From NCBI RefSeq assembly GCF_004310335.1, contig NZ_SIRS01000004.1, forward strand, positions 351,856 to 415,855: a DNA stretch of 64,000 nt. The letters run 5' to 3'. The DNA is from Hyunsoonleella pacifica (lineage in GTDB: Bacteria; Bacteroidota; Bacteroidia; Flavobacteriales; Flavobacteriaceae). Positions 15,332 to 24,527 of the stretch are shown in pieces. Numbering within the stretch: the stretch's first letter is position 1; every line of letters starts with the position of its first letter. Under the pieces are notes generated by a model that saw only the letters and a list, made by a program, of their open reading frames with translations, ran no database searches and was not told the DNA's origin. Made by a program: the position numbers and the translations under genes.

Positions 15332-17752
15332 ATGAAACTAAAACTAGCTTATTTTACCTTTTTTGCCCTAAATATGATGTGCTTTTCCCAATCTGGAACT
15401 ATAACAGGTACTATCTCTGATAATAATGAAACACCAATATTGGGAGTAAATGCTATTATTAAAAACACACAAAAGGGAACGCAAACCGATGAAAATGGTT
15501 CATTTCAAATCTCAAATATTAAAAATGGAGATTACGTTTTATCTATTTCATATATGGGTTTTAAAACCAAGGAAATTGCCTTTTCTATTAAAGACAACAC
15601 AGTAGATTTAGGTAAAGTAGTCCTTTTTGAAGGAAATGAATTGTTACAAGAAGTAGTTATTGATACTAAACGTAAAAACAAGTTTTCTAGAAAGAAAAGT
15701 GCCTATGTCTCAAAAATGCCCTTAAAAAACATTGAAAATTCTCAAGTGTATAGTACGGTAACCAACCAACTATTAATTTCTCAATCTGTTTACAGCTTCG
15801 AAGATGCTTTAAAAAACGCAGTTGGTGTTGATAAACTTTGGCCTTCTACAGGACGAAGTGGCGATGGTGCCGGTTATTATTCAATTCGTGGATTTTCCGT
15901 TCAACCCCAACTCGTAAATGGTGTTGCAGGAATTACAAATGGATTTATAAATCCTTCTAATGTAGAACGTGTGGAAGTCATCAAAGGCCCTTCTGCCACA
16001 TTATTTGGTAGTACAATAACATCCTATGGAGGTTTAATTAATATTGTTACTAAAAAGCCGTATAGCGGCACTGGTGGTAGTATTTCTGTTTCTGCTGGTT
16101 CATTTAATTTTAGAAAACTAAATGTTGATGTCAACGTTAGTCCTAACGACAAGTTTTCTTTGAGAATGAATGCAGGCTACCAAAAAGAAAATAGTTTTCA
16201 AGATGCTGGATTTAGAAAATCTGTATTTATGGCACCTTCTGCTTCTTATAAAGTAAACAATAAGCTTACATTAAACTTTGCTTATGAAGCGTCTTCAAAC
16301 GAACAAACCAACCAAACTTTTTTATTCTTTAACAGGACTGTTCCCTTAGTTTTTAACACTGTTGAAGCATTAAATTATAATAGAGATTTATCATTGACAA
16401 ATAATGATGTTGTTATCACTAACCCAACACAAAACTACCGTGGAGAAATTGCTTATAAAATTTCAGACAACTGGTCTTCTCAAACTATAATTGCAGGAGG
16501 ATTAGCAAAATCTAAAGGGTTTTACACCTATTTATGGAATGCTGCAGATTGGACAGATGTTACCAACCCGCAACCAACACCAAATTTCCAATTATTTGTT
16601 CAAGACACAGATGCTAGAACCAAAACGGTAAACTTACAACAGAATTTTACTGGAAACTTTAAAATTGGAAACTTAGAAAATAAACTCTTAGTAGGCGTAG
16701 ATTACTTAGATTCTCAAATTATTGATAAAAGTTCTAATTGGGGATATTTACACACTGTAAATGCTCAAGGCGATCTTGTTTTTGGAGAACCACCTGTAAA
16801 TGCAAATAATTTAAGAACCGCAATTTCTGGCTTAGGCAATGTAGATACTGATGTTAAACAAAATGTATTTGGTGCTTACATTTCTAATGTTATTAATATT
16901 CTACCTAATTTATCTGCAATGGCAAGTGTACGCTATGACAGATTTGAATATGAAGGGGATGCTAATAATCCTGATGATGATTTTCAAGCTTATGAAGAAT
17001 CTACTTTTTCGCCAAAATTTGGCATTGTATTTCAGCCTATTTTAAATGAACTATCTATTTTCGGAAATTACCAAAACAGCTTTTCTTATGTAAATCCTGA
17101 ATTAGTTCCTATTGACATCAATGATCCAACATTAGGAACTGAAATACAGTCTTTTGACTTAGAACAGGCTAATCAATTTGAATTTGGTGTAAAAACAAAT
17201 CTATTCAATGATAAATTAGTTGCAACTGTTAATTATTACAATATAAAAGTTGACGATAAAGTTATGGGATTTGGCGCTGGAAAACAGCAAGATGGCACTG
17301 TACAAAGTAATGGAGTTGAACTAGAAATAAGTGCAAACCCTATTGATGGTTTAAACCTAACTGGTGGTATTAGTTATAATGATAGTGAAGTAACCACTTC
17401 TAGATCAAGACCAGATTTAGTAGGTGTACGTCCAGCAGAATCTGGATCAGACATCCTTTATAATTTTTGGAGTGATTATAAAATACAAGAAGGCTTTGCT
17501 AAAAACTTAGGTTTTGGTTTAGGGTTTAATGGTGCAAGCGATTATAACACTATGAGCGACTATACAAATTCAGGTGGCTTTACATTACCCGCTTATACTA
17601 TTTTTAATGCTTCTGTTTATTACGAAACCGACGCCTACAGGTTAAGTGTTAAAGCTAACAATATTACTGATGAAGCATATTACTCAGGCTGGAGTACATT
17701 AACCCCTCAACTACCAAGATTTATATTAGCAACTCTAGATTACAAATTTTAA
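15332..17752 (+). CDS. TonB-dependent siderophore-type receptor with carboxypeptidase-regulatory N-domain
   Basis: 806 residues: signal peptide (1-19, ending FSQS), a CarboxypepD_reg-like domain (about 22-100: GTITGTISDNNETPILGVNA, GTQTDENGSF), a plug domain (about 125-250: FEDALKNAVGVDK, YYSIRGF, VERVEVIKGPSATLFGS, GGLINIVTKKP) and a beta barrel to the C-terminus (LATLDYKF, terminal Phe). The plug signature and the size resemble ferric-siderophore receptors of the FhuE/FpvA type. It sits in the outer membrane and takes up a ligand with energy from TonB. A PepSY membrane protein follows after 91 bp, a common partner that may reduce or process the iron complex. A Fur-like site precedes it. Confidence 0.93.
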   Translation: MKLKLAYFTFFALNMMCFSQSGTITGTISDNNETPILGVNAIIKNTQKGTQTDENGSFQISNIKNGDYVLSISYMGFKTKEIAFSIKDNTVDLGKVVLFEGNELLQEVVIDTKRKNKFSRKKSAYVSKMPLKNIENSQVYSTVTNQLLISQSVYSFEDALKNAVGVDKLWPSTGRSGDGAGYYSIRGFSVQPQLVNGVAGITNGFINPSNVERVEVIKGPSATLFGSTITSYGGLINIVTKKPYSGTGGSISVSAGSFNFRKLNVDVNVSPNDKFSLRMNAGYQKENSFQDAGFRKSVFMAPSASYKVNNKLTLNFAYEASSNEQTNQTFLFFNRTVPLVFNTVEALNYNRDLSLTNNDVVITNPTQNYRGEIAYKISDNWSSQTIIAGGLAKSKGFYTYLWNAADWTDVTNPQPTPNFQLFVQDTDARTKTVNLQQNFTGNFKIGNLENKLLVGVDYLDSQIIDKSSNWGYLHTVNAQGDLVFGEPPVNANNLRTAISGLGNVDTDVKQNVFGAYISNVINILPNLSAMASVRYDRFEYEGDANNPDDDFQAYEESTFSPKFGIVFQPILNELSIFGNYQNSFSYVNPELVPIDINDPTLGTEIQSFDLEQANQFEFGVKTNLFNDKLVATVNYYNIKVDDKVMGFGAGKQQDGTVQSNGVELEISANPIDGLNLTGGISYNDSEVTTSRSRPDLVGVRPAESGSDILYNFWSDYKIQEGFAKNLGFGLGFNGASDYNTMSDYTNSGGFTLPAYTIFNASVYYETDAYRLSVKANNITDEAYYSGWSTLTPQLPRFILATLDYKF

Positions 17753-17801
17753 AAAGTATTTATAATTTCAATTTAGTTTGAGTTTAGTTTTATTTCAAAA
17801 A

Positions 17802-17829
17802 AGAATCTCCATCCGTGGAGGTTCTTTTT
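17802..17829 (+). terminator. hairpin terminator between TonB receptor and PepSY gene
   Basis: AGAATCTCCA (17802-17811), loop TCCG, TGGAGGTTCT (17816-17825), then a T run to 17829. The stem has nine or ten pairs. It probably causes partial termination, lowering expression of the PepSY gene relative to the receptor. Confidence 0.7.
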
Positions 17830-17843
17830 AATCATTTTAAAAT

Positions 17844-18971
17844 ATGAATTTTAAAAAAAAGATACTTACACTTCATAAAATTTTAGGACTAGCTACTGGT
17901 ATTGTGGTTTTTATAGTATCCATTACTGGTTGTTGTTGGGCTTTTAAAGATGAAATAGAAAGTTTGTATAATGGTTATAAAACAGTTACACCTCAAAACA
18001 CACCAATCTTAACTCCTACAAAAGCTAAAACTATAGCAGAAAATGTATTTCCAAATAATTCGGTTCATGGTACTGTATTCGGAAAACCTAATGAGGCTAT
18101 TGAAGTTATTTTTTATGATGCAGAACCAGAGTTTTATCAAAGTGTACTTCTCAATCCATATTCAGGTAAAATCATCCAAGTAGACAACCACCTATCAGGA
18201 TTTTTTGCTTTTATATTAAAAGGCCATTTGCGTTTATGGCTACCTAAAGCCATTGGCGAGCAAGTTGTAGGCATTTCAGTATTATTATTCATCATAATTA
18301 TCATTTCAGGTTTCATATTATGGCTGCCTAAAAAGCGAAAAAACTTAAAACAACGTTTAAAATTCGAATGGAAATCTACTACGCGATGGAAACGTAAAAA
18401 CTTCGACTTACACACTATTATTGGGTTTTACATCTGCTCTTTAGCGCTTATACTTGCGTTTACTGGCTCTATAATGTCTTACACTTGGTTTTATTACATA
18501 ACGTACAAGTCTTTTGGTGGAGACATGGCTCCTCAATTTATTATCCCAGAAAACACAAGCAGTTCTCATCTATCACAAGAAAACGATGTACTTCCTATAG
18601 ACAACCTCATCTTAAAACTTCAAAAAGAAGATCCCAATGCTGAAAGTTTTGAGTTGCATTATCCGGAATCTGATTCTTCAAGTATTTATGTTGAAGTTTC
18701 GAATAGTAAAGGGCTATATTATGATTCTGATTATCGTTTTTTCGATCAAAATACGTTAGAAGAACTGGAAACCACCAGCATTTATGGAAAATACAAAAAC
18801 GCTAAACTTCCAGAAAAAATAATTAGAATGAACTATGATATACATATTGGGGCTATTGGAGGTATTGCTGGAAAAATAATTGCATTTTTGGTAAGTTTAC
18901 TAACAGCAAGTTTACCTGTAACTGGCATTCTATTATGGTACGGCAGAAATTATAAAAAGAAAAAAGCTTAG
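17844..18971 (+). CDS. PepSY-associated transmembrane protein (iron-complex reductase-like)
   Basis: 375 residues with four membrane helices in the PepSY_TM pattern: LHKILGLATGIVVFIVSITG (15-34), a helix near 145-162 (VVGISVLLFIIIIISGFIL), one near 192-215 (LHTIIGFYICSLALILAFTG) and one near the C-terminus (IIAFLVSLLTASLPVTG). The conserved His residues at the membrane edge (LHK, DLHT, DIHIG) could bind haem. Such proteins accompany TonB siderophore receptors and are thought to act in reduction of ferric complexes. The position 91 bp downstream of the receptor, beyond a hairpin, supports this role. Its stop and the stop of the GAF gene are 6 bp apart (convergent). Confidence 0.88.
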   Translation: MNFKKKILTLHKILGLATGIVVFIVSITGCCWAFKDEIESLYNGYKTVTPQNTPILTPTKAKTIAENVFPNNSVHGTVFGKPNEAIEVIFYDAEPEFYQSVLLNPYSGKIIQVDNHLSGFFAFILKGHLRLWLPKAIGEQVVGISVLLFIIIIISGFILWLPKKRKNLKQRLKFEWKSTTRWKRKNFDLHTIIGFYICSLALILAFTGSIMSYTWFYYITYKSFGGDMAPQFIIPENTSSSHLSQENDVLPIDNLILKLQKEDPNAESFELHYPESDSSSIYVEVSNSKGLYYDSDYRFFDQNTLEELETTSIYGKYKNAKLPEKIIRMNYDIHIGAIGGIAGKIIAFLVSLLTASLPVTGILLWYGRNYKKKKA

Positions 18972-18977
18972 TAAATA

Positions 18978-21362
18978 CTAAGCTTTTATTTCCTTCATTA
19001 AATCATCATAAGTATAAAATGCTTTATCATCTTCATTTTTATGATAAAGTACACTTACTCTAATGGCTTTTAATCCAGTTACTGCTTGTAAATCTTGTAA
19101 TTCCACAATTTCTACATCTGTATCTAAGTAATTTTTAGACTGTAAAAACTTTACATAGCTTAAATACTCCTGTTCATCTTGTTTTTGAGAATATACAATA
19201 CTTATTTTTCCTTTTTGAGTAACACGTTGCCTTGTGCCTTTTATATAGGCTTTATCTACACGTTTTTTTACAATTTCATAACGTGCATTGTATGTACCAT
19301 CAACATCAAAGTGCTTTTCATCCATTCTAAAACTTATAGTTAACGGTTGATTAAACACTAAAATCATAGACGCAACATCTAAAGCAACAGGGAAATCTGG
19401 TTGCATTTGGTAATATGCATTTTCCATCTCACACATAACTTGCAATTGCCATAGACGTAAATTATAGAGGTAAATCTGATTAAAACTTGCCTCTTTTGTA
19501 ATAGACTCACCTACATACATGTTATGCTCTACACCATCTGTTTTAAAACGCTCAAAGAAATGAGGATACATTTGTTGCGCTTCTACTTGTTTTTTATCAA
19601 GTAGTGAAGCCATTTCACGATTTATTTTCGATATGGTTTCATCATAATCTTTCCTGTGTTTGTATAGCACATTTACCTTATCATCTATGTTATCATAATA
19701 GGCCTTTACATCTTCCTTCAGCAGCCCATTTTGTTTCAAATGATTTAATAAAGGCTCAACATCTTGTTTAAAAAACGCAGAAATTTGTTGTTCACTATCT
19801 ACTTGGAAATTATCGTCTAAACCATTTTGAAAATCATTTATCTGATATATAAACTGCTCATAAATAGGTAAACCTTCTAATTCGAAAGCTTTTGTTAAAA
19901 TACGTTTTGCAGCTTTAAGTTGAAGTGATAAATCTTCTTGAGTAGCATTATTTCTAGCTTCAGAAGATCCTTTGATATCTATTTGTCCATATAGCGGATA
20001 AACATTTTCAAAGGCTATCTTTTTAAAAGACGTTTCTTGTCCTTCAAACTCAGACTTAATATAATTTTTTGCTTCTTTTGCGAAACGCCAATGCACACTT
20101 GGATGAATTGAGGTACATTCTTTTTGAATAATAGCCTCAATTAAGTTTTCTTCTTCCTTTTTAGAACGTTCTACTGCCGAAACAATAAATGGCATAATAT
20201 CTATAAGCTTATTAGCATTGATACTATTCAACGCATGTGGTGTATTAGAAACAATTTCCATAACTCCCATTAAGCCTTCATCATTAGCTATAGGTGCGAA
20301 TATCGCACTTTTAAAACCCTGTTTATAAAGCACTTCCACTTGAGGAGCACAAGTCTCGTTTCCTTTTTCATAAATATCATAAACTTCATCAACATCAGAA
20401 ATAGAAAAATATTTGTTCTCTTTAATCAATCGATTATAAGACCATTTACATAGTGAGCTACTACATTCTAAACGCTCTTGATTACCAAGTAAATAACTAT
20501 TAATACCTACACCGTAAACACGCTCAAAAACATTTTCTTCTTCATTATAAATAGAAAACCCAACTTGTAAATCGTTGATACCTAATAAAGATCTGAAAAC
20601 ATCATGAAATTCGTATATAAAATTTTCATCCTTTCGCTTATCCTCACCTATTAAATTAGATTTTATGTTGGATATAGATTGATCTTCAGTAACATCAAAA
20701 ATATTAGAGATTACAAAACCTTTAAAAATATAACTATCTGGAGGAAACTTTTCTTTCCATAAGTCTAGGTTTTCAAAATTATCTAGTAATTGTTTGTAAT
20801 CCTCCTCTGTAATATTTTTAGCCTTGTCTGTGGGTATAATTTCACAAAAATCTGCATTATATAGAATCTTATAATATCTCAAAATTCCATTAGCATCAGG
20901 AATTTCGTAATAAAACGGACGCTTAAAATTCAAGCTATACCCATAACAAAAATTGAGAATAACAGTACATGCAATGATGTAACGATGATCATCTGGCATG
21001 TTTTTAATGTTTAACTCAAAACCATCACCAGCTATTTCGATAATATTCTTAAATCGCTCAGAGGAATTAAAAATTAAATCGTGAAATGGTACCGATGCCG
21101 TTTTAATCTCATTTTTTGTTAAAACAGGAGCAAAAGAATCTTGAAGTATAACACCTATCTCTACTTCTCTATCTTGTAATATTTGCATATTACTAAATCC
21201 TTCACGAAGTTCTGGATAAGGCGCAGCTGTTTTTAATACACGCTTTGCCTTAGCCGAAAGAAATTCATCTTTACTCTCAGCCAGTTTTTCATAATGCTCA
21301 AGTAGCTTGTTAAAGCTAACATTTAGCATCATTGGTGATTCGATATTATCGTTAATATCCAT
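18978..21362 (-). CDS. large GAF-domain protein, function unknown
   Basis: 794 residues from the ATG at 21362 (MDINDN); the frame is open to an ATG at 21389, but those nine residues look non-conserved. A GAF domain lies at about residues 265-400 (FRSLLGINDLQVGFSIYN, FKSAIFAPIANDEGLMGVM). The regions before and after are helical; residues about 560-620 contain heptad-like charged stretches. No kinase, cyclase, phosphodiesterase or DNA-binding motif was found, so it may be a scaffold or ligand sensor. It is cytoplasmic and monocistronic, with tRNA-Leu upstream in the same orientation. Confidence 0.8.
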   Translation of the reverse strand: MDINDNIESPMMLNVSFNKLLEHYEKLAESKDEFLSAKAKRVLKTAAPYPELREGFSNMQILQDREVEIGVILQDSFAPVLTKNEIKTASVPFHDLIFNSSERFKNIIEIAGDGFELNIKNMPDDHRYIIACTVILNFCYGYSLNFKRPFYYEIPDANGILRYYKILYNADFCEIIPTDKAKNITEEDYKQLLDNFENLDLWKEKFPPDSYIFKGFVISNIFDVTEDQSISNIKSNLIGEDKRKDENFIYEFHDVFRSLLGINDLQVGFSIYNEEENVFERVYGVGINSYLLGNQERLECSSSLCKWSYNRLIKENKYFSISDVDEVYDIYEKGNETCAPQVEVLYKQGFKSAIFAPIANDEGLMGVMEIVSNTPHALNSINANKLIDIMPFIVSAVERSKKEEENLIEAIIQKECTSIHPSVHWRFAKEAKNYIKSEFEGQETSFKKIAFENVYPLYGQIDIKGSSEARNNATQEDLSLQLKAAKRILTKAFELEGLPIYEQFIYQINDFQNGLDDNFQVDSEQQISAFFKQDVEPLLNHLKQNGLLKEDVKAYYDNIDDKVNVLYKHRKDYDETISKINREMASLLDKKQVEAQQMYPHFFERFKTDGVEHNMYVGESITKEASFNQIYLYNLRLWQLQVMCEMENAYYQMQPDFPVALDVASMILVFNQPLTISFRMDEKHFDVDGTYNARYEIVKKRVDKAYIKGTRQRVTQKGKISIVYSQKQDEQEYLSYVKFLQSKNYLDTDVEIVELQDLQAVTGLKAIRVSVLYHKNEDDKAFYTYDDLMKEIKA

Positions 21363-21486
21363 AATCTTATGTAATTCAGTAAGTAACAAATTTACAAAAT
21401 TATTGTTTTAGTCGTTATATAGCAGACTTGCTAACACCTGAAATGTTACAAGAAATTGTGTTAAATTTTTATAGAAATAAAACTAA

Positions 21487-21519
21487 AAAAAGCTTCTTGA
21501 TAATTTCAAGAAGCTTTTT
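21487..21519 (-). terminator. terminator of tRNA-Leu
   Basis: A perfect 14-bp stem (21487-21500 with 21506-21519) and a 5-nt loop. The stem has A/T runs on both ends, so it can work in both directions. It lies 5 bp from the tRNA 3' end. Confidence 0.8.
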
Positions 21520-21524
21520 GTTTG

Positions 21525-21606
21525 TGCGGGCGGAGAGACTCGAACTCTCACACCTCGCGGCACTAGATCCTAAGTCTAGCGTGTCTACCAATTCCACCAC
21601 GCCCGC
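21525..21606 (-). tRNA. tRNA-Leu (anticodon UAG)
   Basis: The reverse strand folds as a class II tRNA of 82 nt. The acceptor stem is GCGGGCG with CGCCCGC and discriminator A. The anticodon arm is CTAGA-CTTAGGA-TCTAG, giving UAG. There is a variable arm and a TTCGAGT T-loop. The CCA end is not encoded. Confidence 0.96.
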
Positions 21607-21704
21607 AAAAGGACTGCAAATATAATCAAGATTTTTAAATTGCAAACTTATCGCATTAAAAAGTATTCTTTTTTATACTTTTGAGCATAACCTTTTTTGC
21701 TCAC

Positions 21705-23096
21705 ATGGATAATATTAAATCTTATATAGACACTCATAAGGATAGGTTTTTAAGCGAACTTATCGCATTACTTAAAATACCATCTATTAGTGCTGATTCT
21801 GCACATAAAAACGAGGTTTTAAAAACCGCTAAAGCTATAAAAACAAGTTTGGAAAAAGCAGGTTGTAGCACCGTTGAAATATGCGAAACCGGCGGTTATC
21901 CCATTGTTTATGGCGAAAAAATCGTAGACAAAAACTTACCAACTGTTTTAGTATATGGTCATTATGATGTGCAACCTCCGGACCCGTTAGAGCTTTGGAA
22001 TTCTGCACCATTTGAACCTGTAATAGAAAAAACAGATCTACACCCCGAAGGCGCAATCTTCGCTCGTGGTGCATGTGACGATAAAGGCCAATTATATATG
22101 CATGTAAAAGCTCTAGAATTTATGACAGAGACAAATCAACTACCATGCAACGTAAAATTCATGATTGAAGGAGAGGAAGAAGTAGGAAGTAAAAACCTAT
22201 CCATCTTTGTGAAAAACAATCAAAAAAAGCTAGAGAATGATGTTATTCTAATTTCAGATACTGGTATGATTGCTAAAGATGTACCATCAATAACCACTGG
22301 CCTTCGAGGTTTAAGTTATGTAGAAGTAGAAGTTACAGGACCAAATAGAGATTTACACTCTGGTTTATATGGTGGTGCCGTAGCTAATCCAATTAATGTA
22401 CTTGCAAAAATGATTGCTTCGCTACACGATGAAAATAATTATATTACCATTCCAGGATTTTACGATAAAGTAGAAGTACTCTCTTCAGAAGAACGTGCTG
22501 AAATGGCAAAAGCGCCTTTCAGTTTAGAGAATTATAAAAAAGCCTTAGATATCGAAGCTGTGTATGGAGAATCAGGCTATACCACAAACGAGCGTAACTC
22601 CATTCGTCCCACACTAGATGTTAATGGTATTTGGGGAGGTTACATTGGCGAAGGCGCCAAAACCGTTATAGCCAGTAAAGCCTATGCAAAAATTTCCATG
22701 CGCTTAGTTCCAAATCAAGATTGGGAGCATATTACACAACTGTTTAAAACACATTTCGAAAACATTGCCCCCAAAGGAATTAAAGTTAAAGTAATACCTC
22801 ATCATGGCGGACAAGGTTACGTTACACCTACAAACAATATAGGCTATAAAGCAGCCAGTAAAGCCTATGAGACTACTTTCGGCAAAATACCCATTCCACA
22901 GCGTGGTGGTGGTAGTATTCCTATTGTATCCCTTTTCGAAAAAGAATTAAAAAGCAAAACCATTTTAATGGGCTTTGGTCTAGATAGCGATGCAATACAC
23001 TCTCCTAACGAGCATTTCGGTATTTGGAACTACTTTAAAGGTATAGAAACCATCCCTTATTTTTATAAATACTTTACAGAACTCTCTAAAACATAA
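21705..23096 (+). CDS. M20 family dipeptidase/metallopeptidase
   Basis: 463 residues from the ATG at 21705; the frame is open to 21681 but MDNIKSYID fits the family start. Metal ligands are visible: YGHYDVQPPDP (His, Asp near residue 80), ARGACDDKGQ (Asp), MIEGEEEVGS (general-base Glu and ligand Glu), ISDTGM (Asp) and a late His in DAIHSPNEHFG. The dimerisation lid lies at about 200-350. M20A/F-type dipeptidases hydrolyse di- and tripeptides in the cytoplasm. It is monocistronic; a 94-bp dispersed repeat element begins 3 bp after its stop. Confidence 0.93.
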   Translation: MDNIKSYIDTHKDRFLSELIALLKIPSISADSAHKNEVLKTAKAIKTSLEKAGCSTVEICETGGYPIVYGEKIVDKNLPTVLVYGHYDVQPPDPLELWNSAPFEPVIEKTDLHPEGAIFARGACDDKGQLYMHVKALEFMTETNQLPCNVKFMIEGEEEVGSKNLSIFVKNNQKKLENDVILISDTGMIAKDVPSITTGLRGLSYVEVEVTGPNRDLHSGLYGGAVANPINVLAKMIASLHDENNYITIPGFYDKVEVLSSEERAEMAKAPFSLENYKKALDIEAVYGESGYTTNERNSIRPTLDVNGIWGGYIGEGAKTVIASKAYAKISMRLVPNQDWEHITQLFKTHFENIAPKGIKVKVIPHHGGQGYVTPTNNIGYKAASKAYETTFGKIPIPQRGGGSIPIVSLFEKELKSKTILMGFGLDSDAIHSPNEHFGIWNYFKGIETIPYFYKYFTELSKT

Positions 23097-23099
23097 TTT

Positions 23100-23193
23100 G
23101 GGCGTTACCCCGCTTTTAATGGCGAGGTCGGGCTTTCGGGAGTCGCTCCCTCCTACGTCGGGGAGCTTCAACAAATCCCTCAATCCCTAACGC
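23100..23193. repeat. dispersed intergenic repeat, copy 1
   Basis: Begins GGGCGTTACCCCGC, contains GGTCGGGCTTTCGGG, and ends AATCCCTAACGC. Outer GCGTTA and TAACGC are complementary, so the RNA or single strand could close on itself. A second copy with the same ends and the same GTCGGGCTTT core, but a different middle, lies at 59647-59737. Its GC content is clearly higher than that of its surroundings. Confidence 0.75.
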
Positions 23194-23217
23194 AACCCGA
23201 ACGTTTACAATACACAC

Positions 23218-24078
23218 ATGAAAAACCAACACACCAATCATCTACTATTATTAGGGTTAGCTACACTGTTTATAAGTACCTCAGGTGTATTAGGTAGATA
23301 TATTAATCTTCCCACTCCAATAATTATATGGTTTAGAAGTGCTCTGGCGGCATTTTTTTTATTTCTCTTTTGTAAGTATAAAAAGTTAAACATAAAACTC
23401 CAATCTAAAAAAGATGCTCCAACAATTATCATTGGTGGCATATTGTTAGGAGCACACTGGATTACTTACTTTCTTGCATTAAAGCTTTCTAGCGTTGCAG
23501 TAGGTATGCTATCAATGTTTACTTTTCCTGTGATCACAGCTTTACTAGAACCCTTGTTTACCAAAACTAAACTAAACCCAATACACATTCTTTTGGGGTT
23601 TATGGTGTTACTTGGCATTTATGTTCTTGCACCAGAAATTAACTTCCAGAGTACTTACCTAAAGGGTATACTTTTAGGGGTGTTTTCTGCTTGTTGTTAT
23701 GCTCTAAGAAATCTTATATTAAAACGACATGTTACTACTTATGACGGTACAGTACTTATGATGCAGCAATGTATTATTGTAAGTGTATTACTAATACCCG
23801 TTTTATTTAATTTAGACATAACAGCAACCAAAACACAACTACCTTACTTACTAATTCTGGGATTAGTTACAACTGCGCTAGGGCACTCCCTATTTATAAG
23901 TAGTTTAAAGCATTTTTCTGTAAGTACAGCTAGTATCATAGGTAGTGCTCAACCTGTATTTGGCATTATTATGGCCTATTTTTTCTTAAATGAAATACCA
24001 ACATCAAACACTTACATTGGAGGCGCTTTAATTCTGACTACTGTAATTATTGAAAGTATTAGATCAAAAAAAGCATAA
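23218..24078 (+). CDS. EamA/DMT-family transporter
   Basis: 286 residues with ten predicted membrane helices in two repeated halves of five (first EamA repeat about 5-135, second about 150-283; the segment FISSLKHFSVSTASIIGSAQ marks the second). A typical inner-membrane drug/metabolite transporter; the substrate cannot be read from sequence. Its start lies 25 bp after the repeat element. The gene is followed by the BlaI operator region and is probably not part of the BlaI operon. Confidence 0.9.
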   Translation: MKNQHTNHLLLLGLATLFISTSGVLGRYINLPTPIIIWFRSALAAFFLFLFCKYKKLNIKLQSKKDAPTIIIGGILLGAHWITYFLALKLSSVAVGMLSMFTFPVITALLEPLFTKTKLNPIHILLGFMVLLGIYVLAPEINFQSTYLKGILLGVFSACCYALRNLILKRHVTTYDGTVLMMQQCIIVSVLLIPVLFNLDITATKTQLPYLLILGLVTTALGHSLFISSLKHFSVSTASIIGSAQPVFGIIMAYFFLNEIPTSNTYIGGALILTTVIIESIRSKKA

Positions 24079-24095
24079 TTCTAAAAATCCTTTAC

Positions 24096-24159
24096 TCTAC
24101 ATTTGTAGAATATAAATTTTTACTCTACATTTGTAGAAAACATTCTAATGCTGTAGAAT
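24096..24159 (+). promoter_or_regulatory. promoter with BlaI-type operators laid over both boxes
   Basis: Two identical perfect palindromes TCTACATTTGTAGA lie at 24096-24109 and 24124-24137, with a degenerate third (ATTCTA-ATGC-TGTAGAAT) at 24142-24159 touching the start codon. The TACA-TGTA core equals the known BlaI/MecI operator core. The first contains TTTG (24102-24105) and the second contains TACATTTG (24126-24133), 20 bp apart, exactly the Bacteroidota -33 and -7 boxes. A bound repressor would therefore cover both promoter elements. Confidence 0.75.
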
Positions 24160-24525
24160 ATGAAACTATCTAGAACTGAAGAGGAATTAATGAATCACCT
24201 TTGGAAGCTCGAAAAAGCCTTTATGAAAGATTTATTGGACGTTTACCCAGAACCAAAACCAGCTACAACTACAGTAGCAACACTACTGAAACGCATGACT
24301 GACAAAGGCTTCATAGGCTATACGCTGTTTGGAAAATCAAGACAATACTACCCTTTAGTAAAAAAGAAAGACTATTTCTCAAAGCATGTAAATGGATTGA
24401 TAAAAAACTTTTTTAATGATAGCGCATCTCAATTTGCATCATTTTTTACCAAAGAAACGAACCTAACCAAAGAAGAGTTAGAGGATTTAAAAAGATTAAT
24501 TGATAGTGAAATTAAAAAGAAATAA
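24160..24525 (+). CDS. BlaI/MecI-family transcriptional repressor (copy 1)
   Basis: 121 residues, winged-helix. The N-terminal LSRTEEELMNHLWKLEKAF and the recognition region KPATTTVATLLKRMTDKGFI match the BlaI/MecI/CopY family; the C-terminal half is the helical dimerisation part (LVKKKDYFSKHVNGLIKNFF). Such repressors are cleaved or released when their membrane metalloprotease partner senses a signal. The partner gene (M56) starts 2 bp downstream. Matching palindromes lie just upstream, so autorepression is likely. Confidence 0.93.
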   Translation: MKLSRTEEELMNHLWKLEKAFMKDLLDVYPEPKPATTTVATLLKRMTDKGFIGYTLFGKSRQYYPLVKKKDYFSKHVNGLIKNFFNDSASQFASFFTKETNLTKEELEDLKRLIDSEIKKK

Positions 24526-24527
24526 CT

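Noticed and set aside
21525-21606. tRNA-Leu and tRNA-Asp as possible integration sites of a genomic island
   Set aside because: No integrase, no direct repeat of the tRNA 3' end and no island-like gene content next to either tRNA.
24079-24159. Tandem repeats before blaI as a CRISPR-like array
   Set aside because: Only two full copies of a 14-bp palindrome with a 14-bp gap and the core of a BlaI operator; no cas genes.
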